Of a stretch of DNA of 64,000 nt, positions 34,785 to 44,479 are shown one piece after another; positions within the stretch are counted from its first letter, which is position 1, and each line of letters starts with the position of its first letter. The stretch covers positions 62,001 to 126,000 of the forward strand of contig NZ_AVBF01000002.1 in assembly GCF_000770635.1 (NCBI RefSeq). Direction: 5' to 3'. The notes beneath the pieces were generated by a model, which saw nothing but the letters and a program-made list of their open reading frames with translations, was not told the DNA's origin and did not search any database. The DNA is from Pontibacillus yanchengensis Y32 (GTDB lineage: Bacteria > Bacillota > Bacilli > Bacillales > BH030062). The translations under genes were made by a program, and so were the position numbers.

Positions 34785-36281
34785 TTACTTTTGCTTTCTG
34801 AATTTTGTTGGTGTCATTCCTGTGTATTTCTTGAATATTTGGGAGAAATATCTTTCATTCGCATACCCTACCGCTAAGGAAACATCTTTGGTTCTGAGTT
34901 GATTGTGTTTAAGTAACTCTTTAGCTTTATTAATACGTAACTCGGCAATACAATCACTGACTGTTGAGCCAGTTTGTTCTTTAAAGATTCTACTTAGATA
35001 AGATGGATTTGTTTGAACATGTCTTGCTAGCCCGTCTAATGAAATTTCTTTGGTGTAATGTTGATGAACATATTTCATAACAGACTTAACGATTGGTGAG
35101 TAGTGATTATTTTCATACTCCGCAATCCAATTAAGCATGAAGTGGAATGATTGATAGACTTCATTATGAATGTCAGAAGCATAATGTAGTTTTGATATGT
35201 GTTGAATAGGTATTTGTTGCAAAGGGGCTGTTTCATTAAAGTTTTCCATGTAATTTTTGAGTGAGATTAATAAATTAAATGACTCTTGTAAGACTTTTTC
35301 TTTATTTTCTATTTTGATCAATTCTTTAAAGTACTTGTTTAACTCGTTCTGAAGAGCAGATTTATCTACATCATCCATTGCTTGCCATATACTTTGTGCA
35401 CTTACCTGAAAGTCTTGCTCGCTTTTATTTTCTTCTTTATAAAAGTGAAGGGTTTGACGGCCTTTAAAAAATTCTTGTTGCACGATTTCTTCTGCTTCCT
35501 TAACACTCTGATTCATTTGAAGAGGGTCATAAACCATTTGACTCACGCCAAAAGATAAAGTCAGCTCTTTAGTAGTCTTTAAAAACCTTTGGATGGAATC
35601 ACACAATGTTTGAATATGTTGATATTGATTTAACAGACTCTTTGTTTGTAATACATCAACTACAAGATACTGTCCTTCCCTCCAGGGCACAATCTCACCT
35701 CGAAAGTTTGATTGTTCTTTCCATTGGATAAGGGAATTATAAATCTCAAAATCATTTAAATTTAATTGGTCAAAGTCATTAACGGATGCAAGGATAACGA
35801 CTTTTCCTTTGGAATGATCTACAAAAGGATGATTCACTTTCAAAAGCTTCTCTGAAGGAGTTAAAATTAAATGTTTCATCCAATCGTCTACTTCTCCTGA
35901 ATGCTTGGGTCCAGTCTCTTCCTTTGAGATTGCTATGAGCATATTTGTAATCTTATCAGGGGACATGGTCGGCTTATGAAAGTAATCAGAAGCTCCCTTT
36001 TTCATAGCACTCTTTACATGATCTAAGTCATCATAACTACTCAAAACAACCACTTTCCCTTGAAAAGTAGAGTCTAAATAATCTAAGAATTGTAAACCAT
36101 CCATAATTGGCATATTAAGATCCAATAAAATCACATCAATACAATGCTGCTGACGAACAAACTCTAGAGCTTGTTTTCCATTAGAGGCCTCTCCAACAAC
36201 AGAAAATTGCTCAGATGATTCAATCGTCTTTCGTAATCCCATTCTTGTAATGTTCTCATCATCAACAATTAAGATATTCAT
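34785..36281 (-). CDS. YesN-like response regulator with AraC DNA-binding domain
   Basis: 498 residues. An N-terminal receiver domain (ILIVDDENITRMGL; phospho-Asp in ILLDLNMPIMDG; Lys in DYFHKP), a middle region of about 250 residues, and a C-terminal AraC pair of HTHs (ISLDGLARHVQTNPSYLSRIFKEQTG, TKDVSLAVGYANERYFSQIFKKYTGMTPTKFR). Partner of the adjacent kinase; it probably activates this transport operon in response to extracellular sugar. It lies between the kinase and the binding protein. Confidence 0.93.
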   Translation of the reverse strand: MNILIVDDENITRMGLRKTIESSEQFSVVGEASNGKQALEFVRQQHCIDVILLDLNMPIMDGLQFLDYLDSTFQGKVVVLSSYDDLDHVKSAMKKGASDYFHKPTMSPDKITNMLIAISKEETGPKHSGEVDDWMKHLILTPSEKLLKVNHPFVDHSKGKVVILASVNDFDQLNLNDFEIYNSLIQWKEQSNFRGEIVPWREGQYLVVDVLQTKSLLNQYQHIQTLCDSIQRFLKTTKELTLSFGVSQMVYDPLQMNQSVKEAEEIVQQEFFKGRQTLHFYKEENKSEQDFQVSAQSIWQAMDDVDKSALQNELNKYFKELIKIENKEKVLQESFNLLISLKNYMENFNETAPLQQIPIQHISKLHYASDIHNEVYQSFHFMLNWIAEYENNHYSPIVKSVMKYVHQHYTKEISLDGLARHVQTNPSYLSRIFKEQTGSTVSDCIAELRINKAKELLKHNQLRTKDVSLAVGYANERYFSQIFKKYTGMTPTKFRKQK

Positions 36282-36294
36282 CCTATCACCTCAA

Positions 36295-38013
36295 CTATGG
36301 TAGTGAATCGCTTAGATCAAGTGTAACGATTGTCCCCTTATTTGCTTTACTTTGAACCGTGATAGAACCTTGGTTCCCATACATCAATCTCACACGTTCT
36401 TTAACATTATCAAAACCAATAGAACTAAATTTAACTCCTTTTTGCTGAGGACGATCCTCAGAGAAACCTACTCCATTATCCTCTACTTCTATAATGACTC
36501 GGTTTGGAGCTTTAGAATAAGATCTTAGCCAGATCATTCGATCTTCATTTTCTTTTTCCATTCCATGAATTATAGCGTTTTCTAATAGAGGTTGTATTAG
36601 AAGAATTGGCACCTCCATATCTTTTACATCTTCATTCATCTCCCAAATAACTTCGAATTCCCCATCAAAACGAATTTTCATGATTTGTAAATAATGATGC
36701 AAGAACTCCTCTTCTTCTGATAAAGGAATCATATCATCACTTCTTTTCGAGATGAATTTAAATATATAGACAAGAGAATCAATCATTCTATTTACCAGAT
36801 CAGGTTGATTTAGATACACACACCATTTGATATTATTTAACGTGTTAAATAAAAAGTGTGGGTTAATCTGTGACTGAAGGCTTTTATACTCAAGATCCTT
36901 CTTTTGCTTTTCTTTCTGAACAAGCAATGCTACATATTCATCAAGTCTAGTCAGCATATCATTGTAGTGGTAAGTTAAATCTCCTATTTCATCTTTTCGA
37001 TTAGGATCAGGTATTTGTTTCCATTCCCCAGTAGTGAGCTGACTCATACTCGATTTTAGATGCTCGAGTGGCCGCACTAGTCTTGAAGATATTAAATACG
37101 CTAGTACAATGGAACCGACAATCGTCCCAATAAGTAAATATAAGAATATTTCTTTAATAGAATTTAATTGTTGAAATAGTTGATCTCGATCAGATATCGC
37201 ATAAACGGTCCAACCCGTTTCATCAGATGTACTTGAAGTTATAAAGTAAGACTGATCCTTATAGGAAACTTCATCATCGTTCTCACCCTGAGCAATCACT
37301 CTACCAAAACCTTCTTCAACGTGTTCACTTGTAGCCATGGTTTCGCCATTATCATTAGTTAAAAGAAAAGAGAAATTACTCGTTCTAGCTTTTTGATTTA
37401 ACAGATTATAAATAGATTGGCTATTATACATCACTTTGATAATCCCTAGAGGTTCTTGGGTTTGAGAATCTTTAATTAAACGAGAGATTGAAACAACTTT
37501 TGGGTCTTCAACGATTTGACTTTCCTTGTGAAGACCTGTATAAACCCAATAGCCCTCTGCACTCATTGTTTTTTCATACCAACGATCATTTTCATTATTC
37601 TCTTCTGATACAAGTACATTTTGGTTAGAATAACCTATAGTATATGGCTGCTTTAAAGGAAACAAAAGGACATAATCAACGTTCGGATATACATTCATGG
37701 TGTGGTTTAGATAATATTGATAAGATTTTTTATCTTGAACCTTTTCATATACTGGATATTGATAAGACTCAAAATCTTTTTTTAATAATGTTTCTAGTTG
37801 AGGGTCACCTATCATAGAACGAGTTAACGTAATACTATTTTGAATCCACTCATTGTAAGTCGAATTAAGATCTGTTGCCATTGTTCTTCCGTACGTCAAC
37901 GCTTTTTCTTTTGTGTGACTGACTGCACTTTGGTAAGCGTAAACCCCGAAAATACTCATTGGGAATAAAGCTATAACAGTGAAAGCAATCATCAATTTAT
38001 GCCTATATTTCAT
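36295..38013 (-). CDS. YesM-like sensor histidine kinase
   Basis: 572 residues. A membrane helix near the N-terminus (LMIAFTVIALFPMSIFGVYAY), a roughly 250-residue extracytoplasmic sensor of Cache type, a second helix (IFLYLLIGTIVGSIVLAYLIS), HAMP, and a His_kinase domain whose phospho-His is in SQINPHFLFNTLNNIKW. The HATPase part has LLQPLLENAIIHGM and DNGVGF. I chose ATG 38013 behind GAGGGGGG instead of the longer frame to 38031. It senses sugar or binding protein for the neighbouring regulator. Confidence 0.93.
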   Translation of the reverse strand: MKYRHKLMIAFTVIALFPMSIFGVYAYQSAVSHTKEKALTYGRTMATDLNSTYNEWIQNSITLTRSMIGDPQLETLLKKDFESYQYPVYEKVQDKKSYQYYLNHTMNVYPNVDYVLLFPLKQPYTIGYSNQNVLVSEENNENDRWYEKTMSAEGYWVYTGLHKESQIVEDPKVVSISRLIKDSQTQEPLGIIKVMYNSQSIYNLLNQKARTSNFSFLLTNDNGETMATSEHVEEGFGRVIAQGENDDEVSYKDQSYFITSSTSDETGWTVYAISDRDQLFQQLNSIKEIFLYLLIGTIVGSIVLAYLISSRLVRPLEHLKSSMSQLTTGEWKQIPDPNRKDEIGDLTYHYNDMLTRLDEYVALLVQKEKQKKDLEYKSLQSQINPHFLFNTLNNIKWCVYLNQPDLVNRMIDSLVYIFKFISKRSDDMIPLSEEEEFLHHYLQIMKIRFDGEFEVIWEMNEDVKDMEVPILLIQPLLENAIIHGMEKENEDRMIWLRSYSKAPNRVIIEVEDNGVGFSEDRPQQKGVKFSSIGFDNVKERVRLMYGNQGSITVQSKANKGTIVTLDLSDSLP

Positions 38014-38057
38014 AGATGACCCCCCTCTCAATACAAGATGTTGTAACCTCGATTATA

Positions 38058-38873
38058 CTATCCTTTAACACCTGTATTAATAGAGCTTTTCATAAAATGT
38101 TTCTGGAAAACCATGAAGAATATGAGAGTTGGAATTGTCATTAATACCACACCAGCCATAGACTTGGTAATTGAACTTGTATAGGCTGTATTGGTAATTT
38201 GATAAATACCAACAGGAAGTGTAAACATATCAGGTTCAGTTGCCAAAATGCTTGGGAAAGGGAAGCTATTCCAATTCCACACAAAGATAAAGATAGCTTG
38301 TGCAATCAAGGCTGGCTTGGCCAATGGAAGGGCAATTCTGAAAAAAATCGCAATCCTACTTAGTCCATCCATTTTGGCGGCTTCTTCTAATTCTGAAGGA
38401 AAACCTACAAAGAATTGTCTCATTAAGAACACACCGAATGGATTAACCATGAAAGGAACAATTAAAGCAAAATACGTATTGATCCACCCCATTTTTGCCA
38501 TCATGACAAAGATCGGTATTAGCAAAATTTGAACGGGTACCATCATAATGCCAAGCGTGAAGAAGAACATGATATTTTTCCCTGGTAAGCGTACACGTGC
38601 TAAAGCATAACCTGCCATAGAATTAAACAGAAGGTTACAAATCGTAATAACACCAGTCACAAAAACACTGTTTTTATACCAATCTGCAATATGACTTTGC
38701 GTTATGATGTAGACAAAATTGTCAATTCCATACTGAGCTAGATCAAAAGAAAATGTATCTACGTTTAAGTCTTGCTTTACAAATGAAGCGTACAATGTCC
38801 AAATAAACGGCAAAAGCATAACAAATGCAGTTAACCCTAACACAAGATAAAATAGAATTCGTTTCGTATTCAT
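38058..38873 (-). CDS. Carbohydrate ABC transporter permease (MalG-like)
   Basis: About 271 residues, six membrane helices. The EAA loop reads ELEEAAKMDGLSRIAIFFRIALPLAKPAL, which docks the ATPase. Its ATG 38873 follows AAGGGG, a sequence that contains the stop codon of the preceding permease, so translation is coupled. Confidence 0.93.
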   Translation of the reverse strand: MNTKRILFYLVLGLTAFVMLLPFIWTLYASFVKQDLNVDTFSFDLAQYGIDNFVYIITQSHIADWYKNSVFVTGVITICNLLFNSMAGYALARVRLPGKNIMFFFTLGIMMVPVQILLIPIFVMMAKMGWINTYFALIVPFMVNPFGVFLMRQFFVGFPSELEEAAKMDGLSRIAIFFRIALPLAKPALIAQAIFIFVWNWNSFPFPSILATEPDMFTLPVGIYQITNTAYTSSITKSMAGVVLMTIPTLIFFMVFQKHFMKSSINTGVKG

Positions 38874-38878
38874 GACAT

Positions 38879-39829
38879 TCACCCCTTATTCTTTCTCTCA
38901 AAGAATAGATACTGTAGTACGGTTAATGAAAAGATCATCACAAAAATGATAAACGCTGCTGCAGAGGCATATCCCATTTCAAAATATTTAAAGGCTTGAG
39001 TGTATAAATACATCACCATAGTTAGAGTAGAATCCCCTGGACTTCCTGGTAATGCTCCACCTGTTGTTGATACAACATAAGGTTGCTCAAAAATTTGCAA
39101 TGTAGCCAACCCTCCCATAAATAACACTAAAAACGTAGTAGGTTTCAGGAGTGGAACGGTAATATGCAAGAATTGTTGCAGCCTTGAAGCACCATCAATT
39201 CGAGCTGCTTCATATAAATCTTCTGGAATACTTTGAAGACCTGACAGATAAATCACCGTGTAAAAACCAATTTGTGTCCAAATGATTATGAGAACGATTA
39301 AATAAAATGCATAGTCACCATCTGTGTACCACGCAACATTCTCTAGACCAAAAAGAGTGAAAAATCTAGTAACAAGCCCATCTTGGTTGAATAAGTAAAC
39401 CATTACCGCTCCAACAGCAATTGGTGAGGTGATATATGGTAGATAGAATACAATCCTAAAAAATGATTTACCTTTTATCTTAGAATTTAATATATTCGCT
39501 AAAACTAGAGAGATAATGGTTTGGATCGGTAAGACGATAATTAAAAGTTTTACGGTATTCCATATCGCTGTTAAAAATGTAGTATCCTGTAGAAGCTTTC
39601 TATAGTTTTCTAACCCAACCCACTCTGCTGCTGAAGGATTCAAATAACTAAAATTTTGAAAACTAATTTGAAGAGAATATAAAATGGGATAAAAAATAAA
39701 AATCCCTGCAATCAGGAGGAAAGGAGCCATAAAGAAGACTCCTGTTCCAATTTCCTTTAACCTTGTACGACTGATCTTTCGCTTACCTTTAACATTCGTA
39801 GCTCGTGTTTGTGTGGATACATTTTGCAT
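38879..39829 (-). CDS. Carbohydrate ABC transporter permease (MalF/UgpA-like)
   Basis: 316 residues, a longer N-terminus and six helices. The EAA loop reads DLYEAARIDGASRLQQFLHITVPLLKP. It forms the channel with the next permease. ATG 39829 follows GGGGG at short spacing, 15 bases after the debranching-like gene. Confidence 0.93.
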   Translation of the reverse strand: MQNVSTQTRATNVKGKRKISRTRLKEIGTGVFFMAPFLLIAGIFIFYPILYSLQISFQNFSYLNPSAAEWVGLENYRKLLQDTTFLTAIWNTVKLLIIVLPIQTIISLVLANILNSKIKGKSFFRIVFYLPYITSPIAVGAVMVYLFNQDGLVTRFFTLFGLENVAWYTDGDYAFYLIVLIIIWTQIGFYTVIYLSGLQSIPEDLYEAARIDGASRLQQFLHITVPLLKPTTFLVLFMGGLATLQIFEQPYVVSTTGGALPGSPGDSTLTMVMYLYTQAFKYFEMGYASAAAFIIFVMIFSLTVLQYLFFERKNKG

Positions 39830-39843
39830 GTATATCCCCCGCT

Positions 39844-41928
39844 TTATTGATTAATGGTAAATTCAGAAGTATTTTGTTCTACTTTAGCTACCACATGATC
39901 TTCTGACTTCTTAAGAACAATATTTAGCTTCCCATTCCCAACAGTTAAATCTTTAACTTCTAGCCAATCTATATCTTCAGGTAAAGTTGGATTGATCGAA
40001 ATTGACTTGGTAAATGCATTAACTTCCATTCCAAGTAAAGCCTGTACACAAGCAAATGGTGTACCAGCAGCCCAAGCTTGAGGTGAGCATGCAACAGGAA
40101 ACGGTACAATCGTTTCTTCTTCTTCACGACTGTGACCACAAAACAATTCTGGTAACCTAGCATCTTCAAATTGGTTTGCACTCTCAAATAATGATTGTAC
40201 TAATTGATTCACCTGATCTTTTAGGCTGTGCTTCGCTAACCCTAATAGAATCAGTGAATTATCGTGTGGCCATACTGTTCCGTTATGATAAGCTATTGGA
40301 TTATATACCTTTTCTTCCTGACTCATTGTGCGGATGCCCCATCCAGAGTACAACTTGTCGGATAATAGAACTCGTGCTACATCCTGCACCTTACTTTCTT
40401 CTATAATAGTTGACCACAATGCATGGCCAGGATCTGAGGTAATGGTTTGAACTTGCTGTTTATCTTTATCTAACGCAAGAGCATAGAAATCCTCTTGTTC
40501 CATCCAGAATGCATCATTAAATAATGTCTTTAGCTGCCGAGCTTCTTCAATCATTTTTTGTGCTTTATGGTCTTCTCCAATATACTCATATAGCTCAGCC
40601 ATCTTAGCTTTCGCATCATAAACATACCCTTGAACTTCTACAACAGCCATAGGGGATTCGGAATGAGTCCCGTCTTTATGGACCATTGAATGGTTTGAGT
40701 CCTTCCAACTTTGTACCGCTAACCCTCCATCTGACTGCTTATGAAACTCAACGAAACCATCCCCATCAAGGTCAGCATATTGCTCTACATATTCGAGTGC
40801 CTTTTCAACTGAAGGAAGTAACTCATTCATGAGCTCCATATCCCCCGTCCAACGAATCGTTTCCGCAAACAGAACGATATATAAAGGAGTTGAGTCGATA
40901 CTTCCGTAATAACGTTTAAAAGGAATTTCATTTAGATTAGCCATTTCTCCATTTCTCATTTCATGGAGTATCTTACCTGGTGCTTCTTCATTCCAATCAT
41001 TTTCAACATCGCCTTGCAAATTCGCCAATGTACGTAAAGTACTTTTAGCAAGGTCAGGATTTAATACTAGAGATTGAATAGCAGTAATCATCGAGTCTCT
41101 ACCAAACGGAACACAAAACCATGGGATCCCTGCTACAGGAAAGCTACCTTGACCAATATCTGTTGCTAGAAGATAGAGGTCTTTTTCTGCTCTTTCCAGT
41201 GTTTTATTTATTAATGGATGACTTGTGGTTATTTTCGTTTGATCATTGATCCACTTTTCTAATTCGTTTTCACATTCTGCATAAGCCCTCTCATAATTCA
41301 GTGGTTCATGATCATCTTCTGTACCTTCTCGAACTTGAATGGCGATTTCAATGGTATGATTTTCTCCTGGGTGCAGATCCATATCAAAAGAAAGACCATC
41401 CTCATGAGAGTGACCATTACGCGAAACATCAATTGTTAATATCCTCTCAATATCATCGAGTCCAGAATATTGATATTTCAGGCGGTTATGATTTACTTCT
41501 GGTTTATGGAGTGTACCTCTTTTTTCTCTTTTGGCCCCACGCACTTCAAATAAATCCTCAAAACCTAAATCAAAAGTTAAGTTTAAGGAACACGTGATAT
41601 GCTTTTGACTTCCATTGTTAACCTGTATTTTGTCGTAAAAGATGCCTTTATACATCAATTGTTTTCGGTTAATTTCCAAGTCCATCTTTTCATAATGAGC
41701 ATCCCCCGATTGGATATCTCCATTACTCAATTTAAACTGATTCTCAATGCCTTTACTTTGATCTTTTTTCAAAAATATACAAGGTTGATCATTGATCATC
41801 ATATTATACTCTCGTAAAAACCTTGTATCTCTATAGTAAATTCCAGCTCCTATGTCATTAGGATTCATATCTCCAAGTTCATTTGTTACTGAAAATACCT
41901 CTCCATGCTTTAATGGCACAAAACCCAT
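39844..41928 (-). CDS. Amylo-alpha-1,6-glucosidase / GH63-like glycosidase
   Basis: 694 residues, first gene of the operon. Residues 1-215 match the N-terminal debranching-enzyme beta domain (GAGIYYRDTRFLREYN), and residues 240-650 form an (alpha/alpha)6 barrel (GIPWFCVPFGRDSMITAIQSL, FVEFHKQSDGGLAVQSWKDS, NGTVWPHDNSLIL, SPQAWAAGTPF). These motifs occur in amylo-1,6-glucosidases and in GH63 glucosylglycerate or mannosylglycerate hydrolases. It is cytosolic, so it acts on imported glycoside. ATG 41928 follows AAAGGAGAGG. A cre-like box lies just upstream. Confidence 0.87.
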   Translation of the reverse strand: MGFVPLKHGEVFSVTNELGDMNPNDIGAGIYYRDTRFLREYNMMINDQPCIFLKKDQSKGIENQFKLSNGDIQSGDAHYEKMDLEINRKQLMYKGIFYDKIQVNNGSQKHITCSLNLTFDLGFEDLFEVRGAKREKRGTLHKPEVNHNRLKYQYSGLDDIERILTIDVSRNGHSHEDGLSFDMDLHPGENHTIEIAIQVREGTEDDHEPLNYERAYAECENELEKWINDQTKITTSHPLINKTLERAEKDLYLLATDIGQGSFPVAGIPWFCVPFGRDSMITAIQSLVLNPDLAKSTLRTLANLQGDVENDWNEEAPGKILHEMRNGEMANLNEIPFKRYYGSIDSTPLYIVLFAETIRWTGDMELMNELLPSVEKALEYVEQYADLDGDGFVEFHKQSDGGLAVQSWKDSNHSMVHKDGTHSESPMAVVEVQGYVYDAKAKMAELYEYIGEDHKAQKMIEEARQLKTLFNDAFWMEQEDFYALALDKDKQQVQTITSDPGHALWSTIIEESKVQDVARVLLSDKLYSGWGIRTMSQEEKVYNPIAYHNGTVWPHDNSLILLGLAKHSLKDQVNQLVQSLFESANQFEDARLPELFCGHSREEEETIVPFPVACSPQAWAAGTPFACVQALLGMEVNAFTKSISINPTLPEDIDWLEVKDLTVGNGKLNIVLKKSEDHVVAKVEQNTSEFTINQ

Positions 41929-41943
41929 AGAACCTCTCCTTTT

Positions 41944-41958
41944 TGTAAGCCTTTACAT
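41944..41958 (-). promoter_or_regulatory. cre-like box before the carbohydrate operon
   Basis: Minus strand ATGTAAAGGCTTACA matches the 15-base cre consensus except for G instead of C at the central CG. It is near-palindromic and lies 16 bases before the first start codon. Confidence 0.5.
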
Positions 41959-42239
41959 AAATCATAGAGTAATATCTTGATAATCAACATGCATGAAATT
42001 ATACTTTTTGTTTGTTATTTTTACTTTTATATGATTGGGTAAGTAAGACATATTTGAACAAGACTTATATTAGGGTGAGACTAACTCCTATAAATAGTAA
42101 AATTTGCATACATTAAATAGCTTCTTTTAATATTGGGTCTTAACGGAGATATTCCAGCATTAACACATCATAAAATCACAAAAATATGCTGAGGAATAAG
42201 TTCTTGGATACAACACAACTATGCTACAAAATAAATAAT
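41959..42239. other. Intergenic stretch
   Basis: AT-rich region upstream of the carbohydrate operon that should hold its promoter. I see no gene and no clear hairpin. Confidence 0.4.
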
Positions 42240-43009
42240 TCAGGGATTTACAGACTCCTCCAATTCCATCAAACGCTCAAAGTATAAATCATCCACCTTC
42301 TGTTTCACTACTCGACTAAAATACCCCACAGGATTATGTACATCTTTCATCTTCATGGCAGAGAACATCGCCTTTAGAGCTTGAATCCCTACCTCATGAA
42401 GCGTTTCTTCAGCATAGATAGTCTCTAATGATTTAATTTGTGCTTTATAAGAACGGTACAAGCGGTAGAAAAAATGCTTTTCTGGAATGAAGCAGAAGAC
42501 CAATTTTTTAAATTCTCGATACGAGTTTTTTAAGTGAGATCCTTCTACCTGTAACGATTCTTTAAATTCTTTATTATTTATGTTTTTAAAAGATAATGGT
42601 TCATCTGGCATTTCAGGAGCTGAATCCGTTGGTACTTCTACATTTTTAACTTCCTTGCCACGTGACACATTCCGAGTGACAGAAGGGTTAATAATATACA
42701 GATTCGCCCCATTTCCCCCTCTTTGAGGGCGCATACTTTCGATGCGGGTAATAATAGAATACGCTACTAGCTTGTTCATTACTCGAATCACCGTTCTTCT
42801 ACTTCTCCCAATTAAATCGGCAATCGTATCATTTTTAAGATACGCCACCCCTGGATACTTACATGCATAACGGATAGAAGATGGATCATCTCGATTTCTG
42901 TTGCTGACAGATGCCCACCATGCTCTACAATGTGACACCTAACAGCTTGATTCATTTCTTCCTTGGTTTTAAACGGTTGATGTTTGATTGCTAAACTTAC
43001 ATAATTCAT
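42240..43009 (-). pseudogene. HTH_36-type protein, frameshifted second copy
   Basis: A duplicate of the gene at 31110-31889. The frame opened at 43009 (MNYVSLAIKHQPF) is lost just after EIEMIHLLS and the rest continues in another frame from RYACKYPGVAYLKN to ESVNP at 42240. Comparing the two copies, the segment around 42867-42888 is one base shorter here. The remainder stays very similar, including promoter-side DNA, so the duplication or conversion is recent. Confidence 0.88.
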
Positions 43010-43014
43010 TTTTA

Positions 43015-43072
43015 TCGACTCCTATACTATTACGAATTAGTTTCCTTCAATTTAATAATCGAAAGGAGTCGA
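43015..43072 (-). promoter_or_regulatory. Shine-Dalgarno-masking hairpin, second copy
   Basis: AGGAGTCGA (43015-43023) and TCGACTCCT (43064-43072, both on the minus strand) pair exactly as in the first copy, while the 40-base loop has diverged. Confidence 0.6.
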
Positions 43073-43161
43073 TTGGTTGGTGTCTATGTTTTAAGAAATT
43101 TTTTAAATTACAGTTAGATTAGAGGCATTAGATATCTGAATTATAAACGTTTACTAGAATG

Positions 43162-43193
43162 AAAAAGCCCTGCAGATATACATTCTGCAAGGC
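43162..43193 (-). terminator. Minus-strand hairpin with T-run
   Basis: AGCCTTGCAGA / TCTGCAGGGCT stem followed by TTTTTC on the minus strand. It and a degenerate GAAGCAGG-type hairpin at 43326-43366 occupy the gap after the nucleotidyltransferase gene; nothing else is seen there. Confidence 0.55.
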
Positions 43194-43413
43194 TCTCAAC
43201 AGTTCATAATCTGGGATAGATAGCTCGGAAACATTATAGGATTAAATAGATCCTCAAATATGTTTTTCAAACTTTAATCCCTATCCTTATCAGGGTATTG
43301 TACAAAGAACTACCTGGTAATATAAAAAGAAGCAGAAACCCTAAATGGATTCCCACTCTTTTTTAATACAAATATAGAAACTGCCCCAACATAGCACTTA
43401 TACCCATTCAAAA

Positions 43414-44103
43414 CTATTTTTCATACCCGTTAAATAACCTCCCCCCAAACGGTTCTAATACATGGTCAGCAAAACCGATTAGCTCCTGTTTATTATTTGA
43501 TTGATAGTAAGCTTGAATACATTTGGTAAAATCCTTGGCGAGAGTTGGATCAAACTCTTTTAGACACCGATACATCCACTTGCCTTCACCGATCCACTCT
43601 TGGTTCGCTCTAAGAATAAATTCCGGCAATTTTAAGGTGAGTTCGCCCACACTATATGTATCCTCCATTTCTACTGTAGAACCTTCTAAATCATAAAGTA
43701 GGTCGGTAATGAAGTATCGAAAATCATCCAATTTGCTCGGTGACAACGGGTTGGGCCCTTCCATCAAATGTTGCTTTCCTTGTGAAATTAATGTACGCGC
43801 CTCTTCCTCACCCTTAAGTACAACACCCTCCGCACACATCCGAGTAATCAAGGGAATCCCATGCTGTTGTTCCGCGAATAACTGGAAATCAAGCGAATCA
43901 TCATTATAGACAAACGCTTCTATCGGGTGATCTAAAAATATATAAGACTTTCTATAGGTATCCCTATCCAGTATGACAATATCTAAATCGGAAGAAGGCG
44001 TATCCTCGCCTCGAACATGGCTACCCGCCAATAAAGCAGCCCGACTATCTGGAAAATGAGTGGCTATAAAATCTCTTGCGATATGAAGGATGTCTCTGTT
44101 CAT
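43414..44103 (-). CDS. Nucleotidyltransferase-fold protein (Pol beta superfamily)
   Basis: About 229 residues. AALLAGSHVRGEDTPSSDLDIVIL contains the GSxxxG...DxD motif of the minimal/antibiotic-type nucleotidyltransferases, with a third acidic residue likely in the following strands (ESFVYN region equivalent AFVYNDDSLDFQLF). The C-terminal helices resemble the helical bundle of streptomycin or kanamycin adenylyltransferase-like proteins. It would transfer NMP to a small molecule. The start is ATG 44103 or 44112; AAAGG spacing favours the former. Confidence 0.8.
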   Translation of the reverse strand: MNRDILHIARDFIATHFPDSRAALLAGSHVRGEDTPSSDLDIVILDRDTYRKSYIFLDHPIEAFVYNDDSLDFQLFAEQQHGIPLITRMCAEGVVLKGEEEARTLISQGKQHLMEGPNPLSPSKLDDFRYFITDLLYDLEGSTVEMEDTYSVGELTLKLPEFILRANQEWIGEGKWMYRCLKEFDPTLAKDFTKCIQAYYQSNNKQELIGFADHVLEPFGGRLFNGYEK

Positions 44104-44228
44104 TCCAATCATCCTTTCCTTTTTGGTTCGTTGAAAACATCATTCTTATATGTATATTCAAGCCATGTGTATCCAATTCCATTAAATAGGTAAATAGGAT
44201 AGATCCCACAATTGGTCGATTTTCTTAG

Positions 44229-44265
44229 TAAAAAAACCCTTCACTCCTAATTGCTAATGAAGGAT
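44229..44265 (-). terminator. Minus-strand terminator (distal of three)
   Basis: CCTTCA...TGAAGG stem then TTTTTTT on the minus strand. Confidence 0.6.
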
Positions 44266-44338
44266 TATATCGATAAACTACAGGTGATGACAGTACCCAT
44301 AGGTTAGTTCTGAACCAACCATGCCACCACCCATGTAA

Positions 44339-44368
44339 AAAAAGACTGCATCCCCGGTGGAATGCAGT
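44339..44368 (-). terminator. Minus-strand terminator (middle of three)
   Basis: GACTGCATTCC / GGGATGCAGTC stem followed by seven T on the minus strand. Confidence 0.8.
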
Positions 44369-44423
44369 CTAACCGTCCCTGTGTTTTCTTATAAATTCTT
44401 GGGAGGGTTACTTTTATCTCTAC

Positions 44424-44453
44424 ATAAAAAAAGACTAACTAAAATAGTTAGCC
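44424..44453 (-). terminator. Terminator of the malate-transport operon
   Basis: GGCTAACTA / TAGTTAGTC stem followed by seven T on the minus strand, 27 bases after the AEC transporter stop. Confidence 0.85.
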
Positions 44454-44479
44454 CACATGATCATAATCCCATAATCACT

